Below, piece by piece: positions 51,026 to 60,347 of a DNA stretch of 64,000 bases. Position 1 is the stretch's first letter. Every line of letters begins with the position of its first letter. The notes under the pieces were generated by a model. That model was not told the DNA's origin, searched no databases, and saw nothing but the letters and a program-made list of their open reading frames with translations. A program made the position numbers and the translations under genes. The DNA comes from an uncultured Collinsella sp. (GTDB lineage: Bacteria; Actinomycetota; Coriobacteriia; Coriobacteriales; Coriobacteriaceae): positions 99,361 to 163,360 of the forward strand of contig CALLNU010000019.1 of assembly GCA_938005465.1 (NCBI GenBank), given 5' to 3'.

Positions 51026-51498
51026 ATGACCACCCCCGGGCGCCATGGATCGACCGTCACCGCGCGCTCGTGCGACAACGTTGTCGGCGCCCCCAGCGGA
51101 ACGCCAGCGATGCTGAGAGAAGTCGGCCACGGCTCATAGTGCATGGTGCAGGTGTAGGTCTTAAACGTACCGGATAGGGAGAGCAGGCCACCATCCGATG
51201 CCTCCGCGCCTTGCTCGCTCGACACTTCGATCTGTAAGTCATAGCCTTCCATGACATTCAGAATTTGAGTCTGGACCGTCACCGAGGCATCGGCAGAGTT
51301 CTCGTCACCCTCCCCGCCCGGCGCCACAGCGTGCGCCAACACGATGTCGGGCACCACGCGGTCGAAGCGCGCGACAGCGCTGGCAAAGATCATGACGTTG
51401 TACACGATGAGTGCCAGCACCAGCAAAACGGGCGTAACCACTGCCATCTCAACCGTCGCTTGGGCGCGCTCCTCGCGCAGACGCATGCGGATACTCAT
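51022..51498 (-). CDS. TadE-like minor pilin
   Basis: A 158-residue pseudopilin. After a short basic leader comes REERAQATVEMAVVTPVLLV, the class III (Flp-type) pilin signal with the hydrophobic helix to about residue 40; a small extracellular domain follows. The prepilin peptidase TadV would cleave before the helix. Its ATG overlaps the stop of the TadG-like gene by one base (TAATG). Confidence 0.85.
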   Translation of the reverse strand: MSIRMRLREERAQATVEMAVVTPVLLVLALIVYNVMIFASAVARFDRVVPDIVLAHAVAPGGEGDENSADASVTVQTQILNVMEGYDLQIEVSSEQGAEASDGGLLSLSGTFKTYTCTMHYEPWPTSLSIAGVPLGAPTTLSHERAVTVDPWRPGVVM

Positions 51499-53651
51499 TA
51501 CGACCCACCGCCCAAAGCGCCAACCAGCGTGGCGACATCGACGGTGAGCGGGATGGAGCCGCCGCCGGGCAGAGGAATCTCCGCAAGTGTGAACACCGTA
51601 CCGCTAATGGTGCGTTCGACTTGATATTCCAACGCCTCGCAAAGCGCCTTGGGATCGGTCACGCCCAACGGAATACTTCGCAGTTTGTCTTGCGTTTGAG
51701 AGAGACCCGCAATGTCAGACCCCGGACTCTTAATGACGTTGGCGGAATCGGTCAGCACCGGCTTTCGCAGGCGCAAGTCGCACGGTTCCAAACCCAGCGC
51801 CGCCACGGACGCCGAAACGGTATCGCCGAGCCACGATGCAATGGAGCCCAACGCACCGCTGCCCCCTCCTAGGTCTTTAATCATCTCGTCCATAAGTTCG
51901 TCGGCCGAACCTTGGATGTCTCCGTATCCCACGAGTAGCCGTCCCCAAACATCCATGACGCCGTCGAGCACGCCGGCAACGCCGCCCGAGCGTTCCTTCA
52001 ATGTCGAGAAAAATCGCGAAAGCACGTTGTTTTGCGCCGTCGCCTCATCGGACGCCAGCACCGCGGCAGAGATAGCACCGCGATCGCCAAGCCTGACTGC
52101 CGCGTTAAACGAGGAGTTAAGTTGATCGGGGCTGGTAATGTCACCCGAAACTGCAAAGGCGACCACGCCGTTGCGGCCAGGTGGGGCGATACGCGGGCGC
52201 TCGCCGGAAAGCGCTTTAATGGCCTGGTCAAACGCATTGCCCGCACGGTCGGCCTCATCCTCGGTCTGACGCTCAAGTTCGAGTTCTTTGTTGCGGCATT
52301 CGACGTAGTCTTCCAGAGCCTCTTTGAATCGATCAAAGTGGTACTCAAAGCCGTTTTCGATAGAAGTCGAAGGAGCCGCAACGGCACCGAGCGACGAAAC
52401 ACCAAAATGGCATCTGTTGCATCTGTCCTGTCCGTCATAATCAGCAACCGAGGCTAACCCGCCTGGCGACCCCTTCTTATAGTTGGGGCAACTCGTTCCG
52501 TAATGCAGATACGTCTTGCCATCGATGGCGCTGGTTGGCCACGCCGCATCGGTATAGAGTTCCGTCGCTCGCACCTCGTCAGCGTTGCGCGGCAACAGCG
52601 GGATATGGGAAGTAACTTCATCTCCGTCCTCGGTTACATATGCACGATTGACCTCTGTACTCGCATAGGTGTAAAACGCCTTGCGCGCCGCCGACTCTGC
52701 CTTCATCTCGACGCTCGATCCCTGAGGTTTTTCATTCGCCAAGCGCTGCCGGTAATAGATTTTCGCGCGATCGAGCGCTATTTGCGGCTCCCATGTGATG
52801 CTCGACTTTTCATGACGGTTCTGACTGTCAGATAGTTCTGCTAGTTTTTTCGCACGCTCCCACATACACGAGTACTTGCCAATCGAACTCTCGTCCGACC
52901 CGCCACAATCCGCCAGCCAAGCGCGCTCTTTAGCCTTCGCCGTGTCCTCAGAAGCCTTCCGCAACTCCTCGGCCGCACGCTCTAAATCATCTGATGTGTC
53001 TTTAATGGCATCGGTCGAGATCTCAGAACCCTCGAGCGCAACGAAATCCGACTCGGACGTCCTGGGCACGGCAAGCGCCGTACCGGTATAGGTCACACTA
53101 TCGGTATCCTGCGCCGACACCGCCTGCGTGGCACGCGCGGCGATCAGATACGGCAGAGCCGTCTCGATTTTCTGTAAGCCTTCCGATGCGCTTTTGGCAA
53201 ACTTGTTGCGCGTTTTAATGATCTCAATCCCGGTGTCGACCATATTGCCGGCAACTGGTTCGGCACCCGGGATGAGGATGGCGACCAGACCCGTCCCGAT
53301 CGTGGCAAACCCCGCCAGCCCCAGACTCAAAATGCTCGCATCCACCACCGTGGCAGCCGTGTGATAGGACGACACCACATTGGCGCCTGCCAGCGCGCCG
53401 CTATCGGCCGCCACCTGGGTATCCCCGGCACGCGACATGCTCCATATCGCCGCGGTCGACGAAAACAACAACGTGAGCACCACTAGGATGACCACGGCAG
53501 AAGAAAGCGTGGTATAGGCGCCGTCTTCGATAAACAGATCAACACCGGCGCGGCCCATAAAGCCGCCTCGCTTGCGATGGCAGCTCGGACGGCGCGTCAA
53601 AACGCATCTAGACCAGAAACGCTTAATCCCATGCAGCAATCCACGAATCAT
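51498..53651 (-). CDS. Large TadG-like pilus-associated protein
   Basis: A 717-residue secreted or membrane-anchored protein. One N-terminal helix (LSSAVVILVVLTLLFSSTAAIW) with a class III-like leader is followed by a region with the TadG/RsaA-type ADSGALAGANVVSSY and a second hydrophobic stretch (LGLAGFATIGTGLVAILIPG). The rest is a mixed, charged domain without the von Willebrand A domain usual in TadG. A cysteine cluster SCPNY...DRCNRCHFGV (about residue 435) contains CxxCH. The start at 53651 has GGAGGGAG upstream and overlaps the previous gene by 29 bases. Confidence 0.78.
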   Translation of the reverse strand: MIRGLLHGIKRFWSRCVLTRRPSCHRKRGGFMGRAGVDLFIEDGAYTTLSSAVVILVVLTLLFSSTAAIWSMSRAGDTQVAADSGALAGANVVSSYHTAATVVDASILSLGLAGFATIGTGLVAILIPGAEPVAGNMVDTGIEIIKTRNKFAKSASEGLQKIETALPYLIAARATQAVSAQDTDSVTYTGTALAVPRTSESDFVALEGSEISTDAIKDTSDDLERAAEELRKASEDTAKAKERAWLADCGGSDESSIGKYSCMWERAKKLAELSDSQNRHEKSSITWEPQIALDRAKIYYRQRLANEKPQGSSVEMKAESAARKAFYTYASTEVNRAYVTEDGDEVTSHIPLLPRNADEVRATELYTDAAWPTSAIDGKTYLHYGTSCPNYKKGSPGGLASVADYDGQDRCNRCHFGVSSLGAVAAPSTSIENGFEYHFDRFKEALEDYVECRNKELELERQTEDEADRAGNAFDQAIKALSGERPRIAPPGRNGVVAFAVSGDITSPDQLNSSFNAAVRLGDRGAISAAVLASDEATAQNNVLSRFFSTLKERSGGVAGVLDGVMDVWGRLLVGYGDIQGSADELMDEMIKDLGGGSGALGSIASWLGDTVSASVAALGLEPCDLRLRKPVLTDSANVIKSPGSDIAGLSQTQDKLRSIPLGVTDPKALCEALEYQVERTISGTVFTLAEIPLPGGGSIPLTVDVATLVGALGGGS

Positions 53652-54159
53652 AATCTCCCTCCAGCCATTCGGGACGCGATTGATACGAGACATCGACCTT
53701 GAGCTCAACGTAGCCGCCCTCGGCGGTACCACCCATAGCCTGCGCAAACGCACCGATCACAGGCAACGGCTTGACCTCGCCGGAAACGGACACGGACGAG
53801 ACGCCACCCGCACCGGCCCGGCCAAGCTCGATATCCCACGACAACGGCCCGCCGGCATGAAAGATCGAAACGTTGGGCACCGCGGCAAGCCGGCGGCGGG
53901 TGAACTCCTTAAGATCGTCGTCCTCCGCCGTCGTCGTGGTCATGAGCCGCGCGGTCTCGGCGGCGGCAGACTCCATGACCGCGCGCGTATAAAGCAGGCA
54001 CACCGGTTGCAGTGCGAGAAGGATGAGCGTCAGAAACGTCGGCAGCAAAAAAGCGGCCTCGACCGTAGACTGCGCCCGGTCCTCGCACGCGATATCAATA
54101 CAACGCGATGTCCTTAGCGCCCGCAGCGGCGTCGATAACCGACGTCGAGGCAACGCCAT
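53623..54159 (-). CDS. TadE-like minor pilin
   Basis: A 178-residue pilin-like protein. CEDRAQSTVEAAFLLPTFLT is the class III pilin signal followed by the membrane helix (LTLILLALQPVCLLYTRAVM), and the extracellular part is about 110 residues (SVSVSGEVKPLP). The start is uncertain: ATG at 54159 lies inside the preceding small gene with a poor ribosome site, and the natural coupled position near 54095 has only ATT. Translation probably depends on the upstream gene. Confidence 0.78.
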   Translation of the reverse strand: MALPRRRLSTPLRALRTSRCIDIACEDRAQSTVEAAFLLPTFLTLILLALQPVCLLYTRAVMESAAAETARLMTTTTAEDDDLKEFTRRRLAAVPNVSIFHAGGPLSWDIELGRAGAGGVSSVSVSGEVKPLPVIGAFAQAMGGTAEGGYVELKVDVSYQSRPEWLEGDYDSWIAAWD

Positions 54160-54313
54160 GGGATGCCGCCCGCTCAACCAGCGCCGCCAAGCGTCCATCG
54201 GTGCCAGCACGCCAAAGTCCCGCAATCGCCAGCACGATCGATAGCAGCGCCACCGTGACGATGGCGTATTCCACAGTCGCTTGGGCAACCTCTTCACGCA
54301 GAACGCCATGCAT
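54095..54313 (-). CDS. Small Flp/TadE-like pilin subunit
   Basis: A 72-residue protein with the same leader and helix as the pilins here (REEVAQATVEYAIVTVALLS), then only about 35 residues. The Glu at +5 of the helix is present (TVEYA). AAAGGAGG lies upstream of the ATG. It could be a minor pilin that starts fibre assembly. Confidence 0.8.
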   Translation of the reverse strand: MHGVLREEVAQATVEYAIVTVALLSIVLAIAGLWRAGTDGRLAALVERAASHGVASTSVIDAAAGAKDIALY

Positions 54314-54314
54314 T

Positions 54315-54821
54315 TCACGATCCCTCCTTTGAGCTTATTGTTTGCGGGACCAGGCGCACCGCGCGCAGACGACACGAAGCATCGCCGGTATCCGCGGCAA
54401 CCGTCACCATATCGACCCAGCCGCGCCCATCGCGCACGATGGCGCCCCATACGTTGCCCTTAATATCGAGATAGCCGCTCAGGGCGAGCTGGGCCGTTGG
54501 CACCTCGCGGTAGGCGCGTAACATATCCGCCGCTGCCTCGGTCATCGGTCGGTCCTCGAACCATGCAAGCCGGACCGCAATCGCGTTGTCCTCAGGCAAA
54601 TCCGTCGCAGTGCCAGACCGCTTGTCGAGCGTCCGCAGAAAGGTTTGCGCCGTGACAGCGACATCCGAATCGTCCGCATCTCGCATCTCATCTTTTTGAG
54701 ACGCCACCGCCGAATCTGAGCCCGAATCGAAGGCGGCCCCAGGACGCTGCTGCCGCGCGGCGCTAAGCCCCCAAAGCACCGCCGCTATCGCCACGGTCAG
54801 GCAAGCAAACACCAGCAGCAC
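54315..54821 (-). CDS. Single-pass membrane protein of the Tad operon
   Basis: A 168-residue protein without a known family. One N-terminal helix (VLLVFACLTVAIAAVLWGLS) anchors an extracytoplasmic domain of about 140 residues with an acidic linker (DEMRDADDSD) and a compact alpha/beta domain (AQLALSGYLDIKGNVWGAIV, GWVDMVTVAADTGDASCRLR). I prefer the GTG at 54821, after the flp stop, with AGAGGG upstream. Its place between flp and the minor pilins suggests an assembly role. Confidence 0.7.
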   Translation of the reverse strand: MLLVFACLTVAIAAVLWGLSAARQQRPGAAFDSGSDSAVASQKDEMRDADDSDVAVTAQTFLRTLDKRSGTATDLPEDNAIAVRLAWFEDRPMTEAAADMLRAYREVPTAQLALSGYLDIKGNVWGAIVRDGRGWVDMVTVAADTGDASCRLRAVRLVPQTISSKEGS

Positions 54822-54841
54822 CCCGATGGGGCGCTCGCCCT

Positions 54842-55075
54842 CTACAGGCTGTTGATGCCCTCGCTGATCGCATCCCATAGCTCTTTAACCTTGCCCTTAA
54901 ATGCGACGATGGCGATAATCGCGATCACCACGAGCACGCCGACCAAGATGGCATACTCGGTGGTACCCTGTGCACTCTCCTCCTGCAGTAGCTCCTTGGC
55001 GCGTTGACGAACATGTGCCGCCCGGCAAAACGCCCAGCCCTGGACCTTGCCAGCAGCGCCAGTCATCGTGTTCAT
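54842..55075 (-). CDS. flp: Flp-type major pilin
   Basis: Main pilus subunit of the Tad system, 77 residues. A leader of about 36 residues ends in EESAQG, and cleavage after Gly would give TTEYAILVGVLVVIAIIAIV, the class III pilin helix with Glu at mature position 3. The leader is longer than in typical Flp pilins. GGAGG precedes the ATG. It follows tadC after 10 bases. A peptidase (TadV) to cut it is not encoded in the window. Confidence 0.92.
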   Translation of the reverse strand: MNTMTGAAGKVQGWAFCRAAHVRQRAKELLQEESAQGTTEYAILVGVLVVIAIIAIVAFKGKVKELWDAISEGINSL

Positions 55076-55085
55076 GTATTCCTCC

Positions 55086-55727
55086 CTACATCATCCCGCC
55101 TGCTCCCAGCAGCGGGCCCAATATGGACAGAAGCAACGCCGGCAAGATGAGCGTGCCGGTGGGAATCAGCAGCTTGACGGGCGCACGCTCGATCTCACGC
55201 TCGACCGCGGCGCGATGAGCCGCACGGATCTCGCGACTTTGAGCGGCCAGCGTCTCGGCAAGTGGGGCACCCAGGGCGAGCGCCTGCCCCACCGTGATGG
55301 CAAAGGTCTCGAGCGCTCGCACGTCCAGGTCGCGCGCGGCGGCCAACAACTCGTCCTCACGCGTGCCCACGCCCACCTGCCACGCCATGCAGGCCCGCTC
55401 AAGTCGAAGAGCCAGCACTGACCGGCGGTTGGCACAGAAAATCCCAAGCGCCGCATCAAACGAAAGACCGGCCGAAAGACCCAAGCGCACAACATCGATC
55501 ATCTCGGACACTTCGCCGAGCGAAACTCGCGCCGGGCCGCCCGCTCCAACCGCGCCCTTCACTCGCGCGGTCAGGGCATCGACCACCGAGCGACCCGCGG
55601 CAGCGACCCGCACCGCCTCGCGCTTGCAGGCCCCTGCGATCTCGCGCGCATCCGCCCGATCCAAACCCGTCGCGACAAATACACTCAGGGCACACAGGCA
55701 AGCCACAACTGCAACCGGGGCGCTCAT
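55086..55727 (-). CDS. tadC: Tad pilus membrane protein TadC
   Basis: A 213-residue inner-membrane platform protein with a type II secretion F domain (EMIDVVRLGLSAGLSFDAAL, TFAITVGQALALGAPLAETL). The C-terminal helix (LLIPTGTLILPALLLSILGP) is typical. The start at 55727 overlaps the tadB stop (ATGA). TadB and TadC together form the membrane base driven by TadA. Confidence 0.9.
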   Translation of the reverse strand: MSAPVAVVACLCALSVFVATGLDRADAREIAGACKREAVRVAAAGRSVVDALTARVKGAVGAGGPARVSLGEVSEMIDVVRLGLSAGLSFDAALGIFCANRRSVLALRLERACMAWQVGVGTREDELLAAARDLDVRALETFAITVGQALALGAPLAETLAAQSREIRAAHRAAVEREIERAPVKLLIPTGTLILPALLLSILGPLLGAGGMM

Positions 55728-56650
55728 AGCTCCACCCGCATAATGCGCCGGATAACCACCAGGGCAACGACGTTGAGGGCTAGACCCAGCACCACAGCGC
55801 CCGCACCGGCAGGCGTCGCAAGACCGCGACGAAAATCTGCCGAAAGCAGCGCCAACACCGCGCACATGCCCGCCGGCATCGCCGCGACCATGTGTGCCGA
55901 CATACGCGCCTGTGACGTCTTAACATCCAGGCGGCGCTTGAGCTCAATGCGCTCCCCTACCATGCTCGACGCCTCGGACAGCAAGTCGGCAAGCGGAGCG
56001 CCGGTGCGCTGTGACACCTTAAGCGCCAAGGTCACAAGCGAAAGACCGGGGGCGTCGATGCGCACGAGCAAGTCATCGAGCGCGTCGGTCGCCGAGATGC
56101 CGCAATCGATCGCCGCCGCTACCCGCAAAAACTCGGTATGTACCGGCTCTTGCGCATGAGCGCCCACAAAGCGCATGCCCTGGGCCAGCGAATGTCCCGA
56201 GGCAAGCGACATGGAAAGTGCGGTAAACGCCTCGGGCATGGCCTCTTCTGCATCGTGTTGCTCGCGCCGGCTCTCAAAGCCATCCCGAGCGGCGCCAGCG
56301 GCAATCGGAGCAACAAGTCCCAAGGCAAACCCGAGGGGCGATAACGACACCATCGTTAGTAAAACGCAGCAGACACCGCTCGATAGCAGCAGAAACGCCA
56401 AACGCTCCGAAGCATCCTCGATCACGAGGCCAAGGCGACGCGCCGGAGCCAGCGATGCCCACGAACGGGCAATCTTTTTCAGCAGATCGTTTTCCACCAG
56501 CTCACGCGGCAGATTCTCTGCCACCGTCTCGAACGCCTGACGCGCCAGCTCCGCCGGCGGCACCTGCGGCACACGAGGTTCCGCCCCGCACGCCGTCGCG
56601 ACAGAAAACCCTGCCAAACCCCCTACGACGAGGGGCACAGCGACCTCCAT
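55724..56650 (-). CDS. tadB: Tad pilus membrane protein TadB
   Basis: A 308-residue platform protein, related to TadC, with the type II secretion F domain (EAFTALSMSLASGHSLAQGM, VTLALKVSQRTGAPLADLLS) and membrane helices near residues 85-120 and at the C-terminus. Its start lies inside the end of tadA, a 28-base overlap, consistent with tight coupling. Confidence 0.9.
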   Translation of the reverse strand: MEVAVPLVVGGLAGFSVATACGAEPRVPQVPPAELARQAFETVAENLPRELVENDLLKKIARSWASLAPARRLGLVIEDASERLAFLLLSSGVCCVLLTMVSLSPLGFALGLVAPIAAGAARDGFESRREQHDAEEAMPEAFTALSMSLASGHSLAQGMRFVGAHAQEPVHTEFLRVAAAIDCGISATDALDDLLVRIDAPGLSLVTLALKVSQRTGAPLADLLSEASSMVGERIELKRRLDVKTSQARMSAHMVAAMPAGMCAVLALLSADFRRGLATPAGAGAVVLGLALNVVALVVIRRIMRVEL

Positions 56651-57951
56651 TCGTCCACCTCCTCTTGTGTGAGCGTCCCCGACCGCAGGCCTTCTGCGAT
56701 AAACGGCGGCTCGCGGTCAAGCGTCCAGGTGCGCTCGGCGGCATCGAAAGTCACATAGCGCTCGAGCTCTACGCCGCCCGACGCGGCGCGACGCACCCCC
56801 GAATACGAGGAGACGAAGCGCCTGCCATCGGCGTGGCGCTCGGACATCACGATGCCGTCGAGCGCCATGGCAATCTGCTCCTCGATGAGCTCGCTCGGCA
56901 GATCGATGCCATAACGTGCAAGCAACGTCAGACGCACCACGGTCTCCTGCTCGGAACCCGCATGAAGCGTGGTGAGCGACCCGTCGTGGCCCGTGTTCAT
57001 GGCCTGCAACATGTCGCAGCACTCGGCACCGCGCACCTCGCCCACCACGATGCGGTCGGGGCGCATGCGCAGGGCATTGGTCACCAGGTCGCGGATCGTC
57101 ACCGCGCCCTCGCCCTCAATTGAAGCCTCGCGCGCCTCTAGACGCACCACGTGCGGATGATGCGCAAACTTGAGCTCGGCAGAGTCCTCGATCGTCACGA
57201 TGCGCTCGCCGGTGGAAATCTCACATGACAACGCGTTGAGCAGGGTGGTCTTACCAGATCCCGTGCCTCCCGCAACCGCCAGGTCCTGTCGCAGCGACAC
57301 CGCGCACGACAACAGCTGCGCATACCAAAGCGGCAGCGACCCCAGCCCCACAAGCTCGTCCAGCGAGCAGATGCGGTCCGAGAACTTTCGGATGGTGAGA
57401 ATCGGTCCGTCAATCGCCACAGGCGGAATCACCGCGTTGACGCGATAGCCCGTTTTGAGGCGGGCGTTGACGATGGGGCTGCGCTCGTCGATACGGCGGC
57501 CAAGTGGCGAGATGATGCGGTCGATAAGCACACGGATCTGCTCATCATCCTCAAACGCATGCTCGATGGGGTGCAAGACGCCGCCGCGTTCAAAGAAAGC
57601 CGAGCGGCAGCCGTTAATCATGATCTCGGTAACGGTGTCGTCCTCGATGAGCGGCTGCAACGGCCCCAAGCCCACCACGTCATCCAAAATCTCGTCGATG
57701 ATGGTCTCGCGCTCGGACGTCGCGAGATCAGTCGGCTCCTCAACATTGAGCGCCGCCTCCACCGCGGGACGCAATTCCGAGCGGGCAAGTGCCGGGTCGA
57801 TATAGGCGCTGATACGCGCCACTTCGTCGTAACCCATGCGGTCCATCACGGCGCGCTTGGTGCGTCGTTTCACCGCGCGGCGACGCCCCGCATCTACAGG
57901 CGCTGCCCCCGCTGCAGCGCCGGCAGCCTTAATCCTCGTTTGCAGGCTCAT
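56623..57951 (-). CDS. tadA: Tad pilus assembly ATPase TadA
   Basis: Hexameric secretion ATPase of the CpaF/TadA class that powers pilus extension and retraction, 442 residues. Walker A is AVAGGTGSGKTTLLN (about residue 240), the Asp box is RIVTIEDSAEL, Walker B is DRIVVGEVRGAECCDMLQAM, and the His box is GHDGSLTTLHA. The N-terminal domain (ERETIIDEILDDVVGLGPLQ, EIMINGC) is standard. The ATG overlaps the tadZ stop by 4 bases. Confidence 0.95.
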   Translation of the reverse strand: MSLQTRIKAAGAAAGAAPVDAGRRRAVKRRTKRAVMDRMGYDEVARISAYIDPALARSELRPAVEAALNVEEPTDLATSERETIIDEILDDVVGLGPLQPLIEDDTVTEIMINGCRSAFFERGGVLHPIEHAFEDDEQIRVLIDRIISPLGRRIDERSPIVNARLKTGYRVNAVIPPVAIDGPILTIRKFSDRICSLDELVGLGSLPLWYAQLLSCAVSLRQDLAVAGGTGSGKTTLLNALSCEISTGERIVTIEDSAELKFAHHPHVVRLEAREASIEGEGAVTIRDLVTNALRMRPDRIVVGEVRGAECCDMLQAMNTGHDGSLTTLHAGSEQETVVRLTLLARYGIDLPSELIEEQIAMALDGIVMSERHADGRRFVSSYSGVRRAASGGVELERYVTFDAAERTWTLDREPPFIAEGLRSGTLTQEEVDEWRSLCPSS

Positions 57952-59591
57952 CGCTGATCACCCTCGCGCGACCAGGGAAGGCGGATACGCGGGCGTTCGG
58001 TGCGCGTTGCACGGTCGGCGACCATATCGCTCCAAGGGCCGACGGCGCACCCCAGTTCCACGAGCATCTCGCGCGTGGCCTCGCGCACGCTGGTCGCGAA
58101 AGCGCTCGTCTGACCCACTGCCTCGTCAGCGCGCCCAAACGCCATGAGCGCGGCGAGATCCTGCCCGCCATCGGCGATACGAATCTTGGAGCTCAACGCA
58201 CAGGCAATCTCAAAGCGCATGGCGACGTCCTCGTCTGCCCCGCGCGCACCGAACCGGTTGAACACGGCGCTCATGCGCGTGCGCGGCACACCTACTCGAC
58301 TTGCCAGTTCAATGACGCGCGACGCCGACGTCGCGGACGACACCGCAGCATCGCCAACGACCAGGCAACGGTCGCTCGCCGCCACCGCAGCCGCCACGGC
58401 GTCGCCCCAAAAGACCGAGGTATCGATAAAGACCACGTCGGATTCGCGACGCAAAACATCAAGCAGTAGCTCCACCGGACGTGCCATGAGCTCGGCTTGC
58501 TCGGGAGCCGCGACGGGACCCCAGAGCGTAACGCCCGGCGCCACGCGCATCGATGTGGCTACGATATCCGGCTCGGTGAGCGCGCCCGCCGCCGGCTCGA
58601 TAAGTGCCGCCATATCGCGCGGAGCATCGACGCCTAACAAGTCGTAAAGGTTTCCAAACATCAGGTCCAGGTCGAGCACGGCGGCACGCAAGCCCAACAG
58701 CGACGATGTGTGTGCCATGGTGGCAACGATCGTCGACTTGCCGCAACCGCCCGAACCCGAAATGGCGCAGATGACCGGAGCTCGATGCTGCGGAGCGGCA
58801 GCGTCTGCCGGCGGCATCGGAGGCGGCGGGGCGGGCGTCGGTGACAGCGTCCCCGTCTCCCCCGCCGCAACCACACGCTGCGTCCAAGCCGGCATGGCAG
58901 CTTGTTCGGTCTGCGAGGCAGGCTCGTTCTGTGCAATCTGCTCATGCTGCATCAGCGACAACTCGCCGCACCCGGCAAAGCCCTCAACTTCGTCGAGTTC
59001 ATCCGCCAGATTCACGCCGTGCACGTATCCCATACCTACAGCCGGGGAGTCAGCATGCTGCGCCGGCTCTCCAGCGTCATCGTATACAAGGGGGTTCCGG
59101 GGGCGCCGACCATGCTCGGCTTCCGCTTTTCCATAATCATCAACACGCGGGCCTCTTGTAGCGCGAGGCGCCCCGGGTTCCCTATCAACAAAAGCATCGG
59201 GCTCAATCGTCATGCACCGATCGGAATCAACCGCTCCCTCGCCCGCGCGCCCGTTGCCGCATATACTGTGCGCAGCGATGACCTCGGTCGCCCCTGCGCG
59301 AAACAGCCCCTCGATATCCGATGGATCGAGTGCTTCTATCAACACGACCACGCGACTCACGCGGCCTTCGGCCGTCAGGCGCGCAACAGTCTTGCGCACA
59401 TCTTCGGTATCAAACAGAGACGCCGCGATGATGGCAGCCCCGCGGCGCGACGGAAACGCCCGCGCCATGGAAACCAGCCCGTCCAGGTCACCCACGCGAA
59501 GCACCTGTGCACCCGTATCACGGCCCTCGACTTCCTGCTGCAACAGCCCGTAATCGCCGCACGCGCAGCACGCAAGCCAGATCGCCTTCAT
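57948..59591 (-). CDS. tadZ: Tad locus MinD-like ATPase (TadZ/CpaE)
   Basis: A 547-residue localisation factor that places the pilus machine. The N-terminal part resembles an atypical receiver (RGAAIIAASLFDTEDVRKTV, RVVVLIEALDPSDIEGLF), a long disordered linker follows (about residues 140-270, rich in Ala, Pro and Gly), and the MinD-type ATPase domain comes last (CAISGSGGCGKSTIVATMAH, AAVLDLDLMFGNL). The linker is unusually long. The ATG overlaps the stop of the cpaB-type gene by one base. Confidence 0.85.
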   Translation of the reverse strand: MKAIWLACCACGDYGLLQQEVEGRDTGAQVLRVGDLDGLVSMARAFPSRRGAAIIAASLFDTEDVRKTVARLTAEGRVSRVVVLIEALDPSDIEGLFRAGATEVIAAHSICGNGRAGEGAVDSDRCMTIEPDAFVDREPGAPRATRGPRVDDYGKAEAEHGRRPRNPLVYDDAGEPAQHADSPAVGMGYVHGVNLADELDEVEGFAGCGELSLMQHEQIAQNEPASQTEQAAMPAWTQRVVAAGETGTLSPTPAPPPPMPPADAAAPQHRAPVICAISGSGGCGKSTIVATMAHTSSLLGLRAAVLDLDLMFGNLYDLLGVDAPRDMAALIEPAAGALTEPDIVATSMRVAPGVTLWGPVAAPEQAELMARPVELLLDVLRRESDVVFIDTSVFWGDAVAAAVAASDRCLVVGDAAVSSATSASRVIELASRVGVPRTRMSAVFNRFGARGADEDVAMRFEIACALSSKIRIADGGQDLAALMAFGRADEAVGQTSAFATSVREATREMLVELGCAVGPWSDMVADRATRTERPRIRLPWSREGDQR

Positions 59592-60250
59592 CACTCGTCG
59601 CCTCCGCTCTTTTTGCCGCGCGCCGTGGAGGGAATCGTCAAGCTGACCGTTCCCTTGCCCGATGCCCCCAGCAGTTCCTTGACGTCTTCGGGGTCAGCCG
59701 CCAGCGTCACCCATTCGATCTTGCCCTCGCGCGTGGCACCGGAATCTTCACTGGTATCGATCACGTACGCGCCGCACAACCGATCGGTTACGCCGTCTTT
59801 TTGCACATACACATCCACGTAGCTGCCCACGCCCGTAGCACCGCCGACCGAGTGCTCGGCATCGACCGCCACCGAAACGGCGACCTTGCCCTTAGGCACC
59901 TCGAGCTTGTGACTCTCGGCCTTGGTGTAGACATTGCAGATCACGGCGTTTTTGGGAATACGCGAAGTCGTCACGTCGCCGCGCACCTGGCGCAGCTCGG
60001 TCGCCGCGTCACGCGGCAACAGGCTCGTCAGCCATTCCTGGGTTATGACATTGGTCTCATCGAGGGTCTCGCCCACATCGATATCGCGCGCCGCGACGCA
60101 TACCTCGACGCGATCGCCACCGTACTTGGCCAAGGTCTCAGCCTGGACCTGTTCGGCTTGCGAGCGGATCGACGAGCCGTAAACCATGCAGAGCAGAGCA
60201 GCGAGCACGCCCGCGACCAGACTGATGGCGATGCGTTTGCTCTTGTTCAC
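59591..60250 (-). CDS. cpaB: Flp pilus assembly protein CpaB/RcpC
   Basis: First gene of the Tad operon, 219 residues. An N-terminal membrane helix (RIAISLVAGVLAALLCMVYG) is followed by a SAF domain (VEVCVAARDIDVGETLDETN) and the RcpC domain (VPKGKVAVSVAVDAEHSVGG). In didermic bacteria it helps build the outer-membrane channel; in a monoderm it probably works at the cell wall. The GTG start at 60250 has GAGGAGC upstream. Confidence 0.88.
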   Translation of the reverse strand: MNKSKRIAISLVAGVLAALLCMVYGSSIRSQAEQVQAETLAKYGGDRVEVCVAARDIDVGETLDETNVITQEWLTSLLPRDAATELRQVRGDVTTSRIPKNAVICNVYTKAESHKLEVPKGKVAVSVAVDAEHSVGGATGVGSYVDVYVQKDGVTDRLCGAYVIDTSEDSGATREGKIEWVTLAADPEDVKELLGASGKGTVSLTIPSTARGKKSGGDE

Positions 60251-60347
60251 GGCCGCTCCTCTCATGGCAGTGCCGGGCGAATGCCCGTACCACCATTGTC
60301 TGGGCGGTCAAAGTGCAAAGCGGCGCAATTGCGATTTTGGTTTTCGA

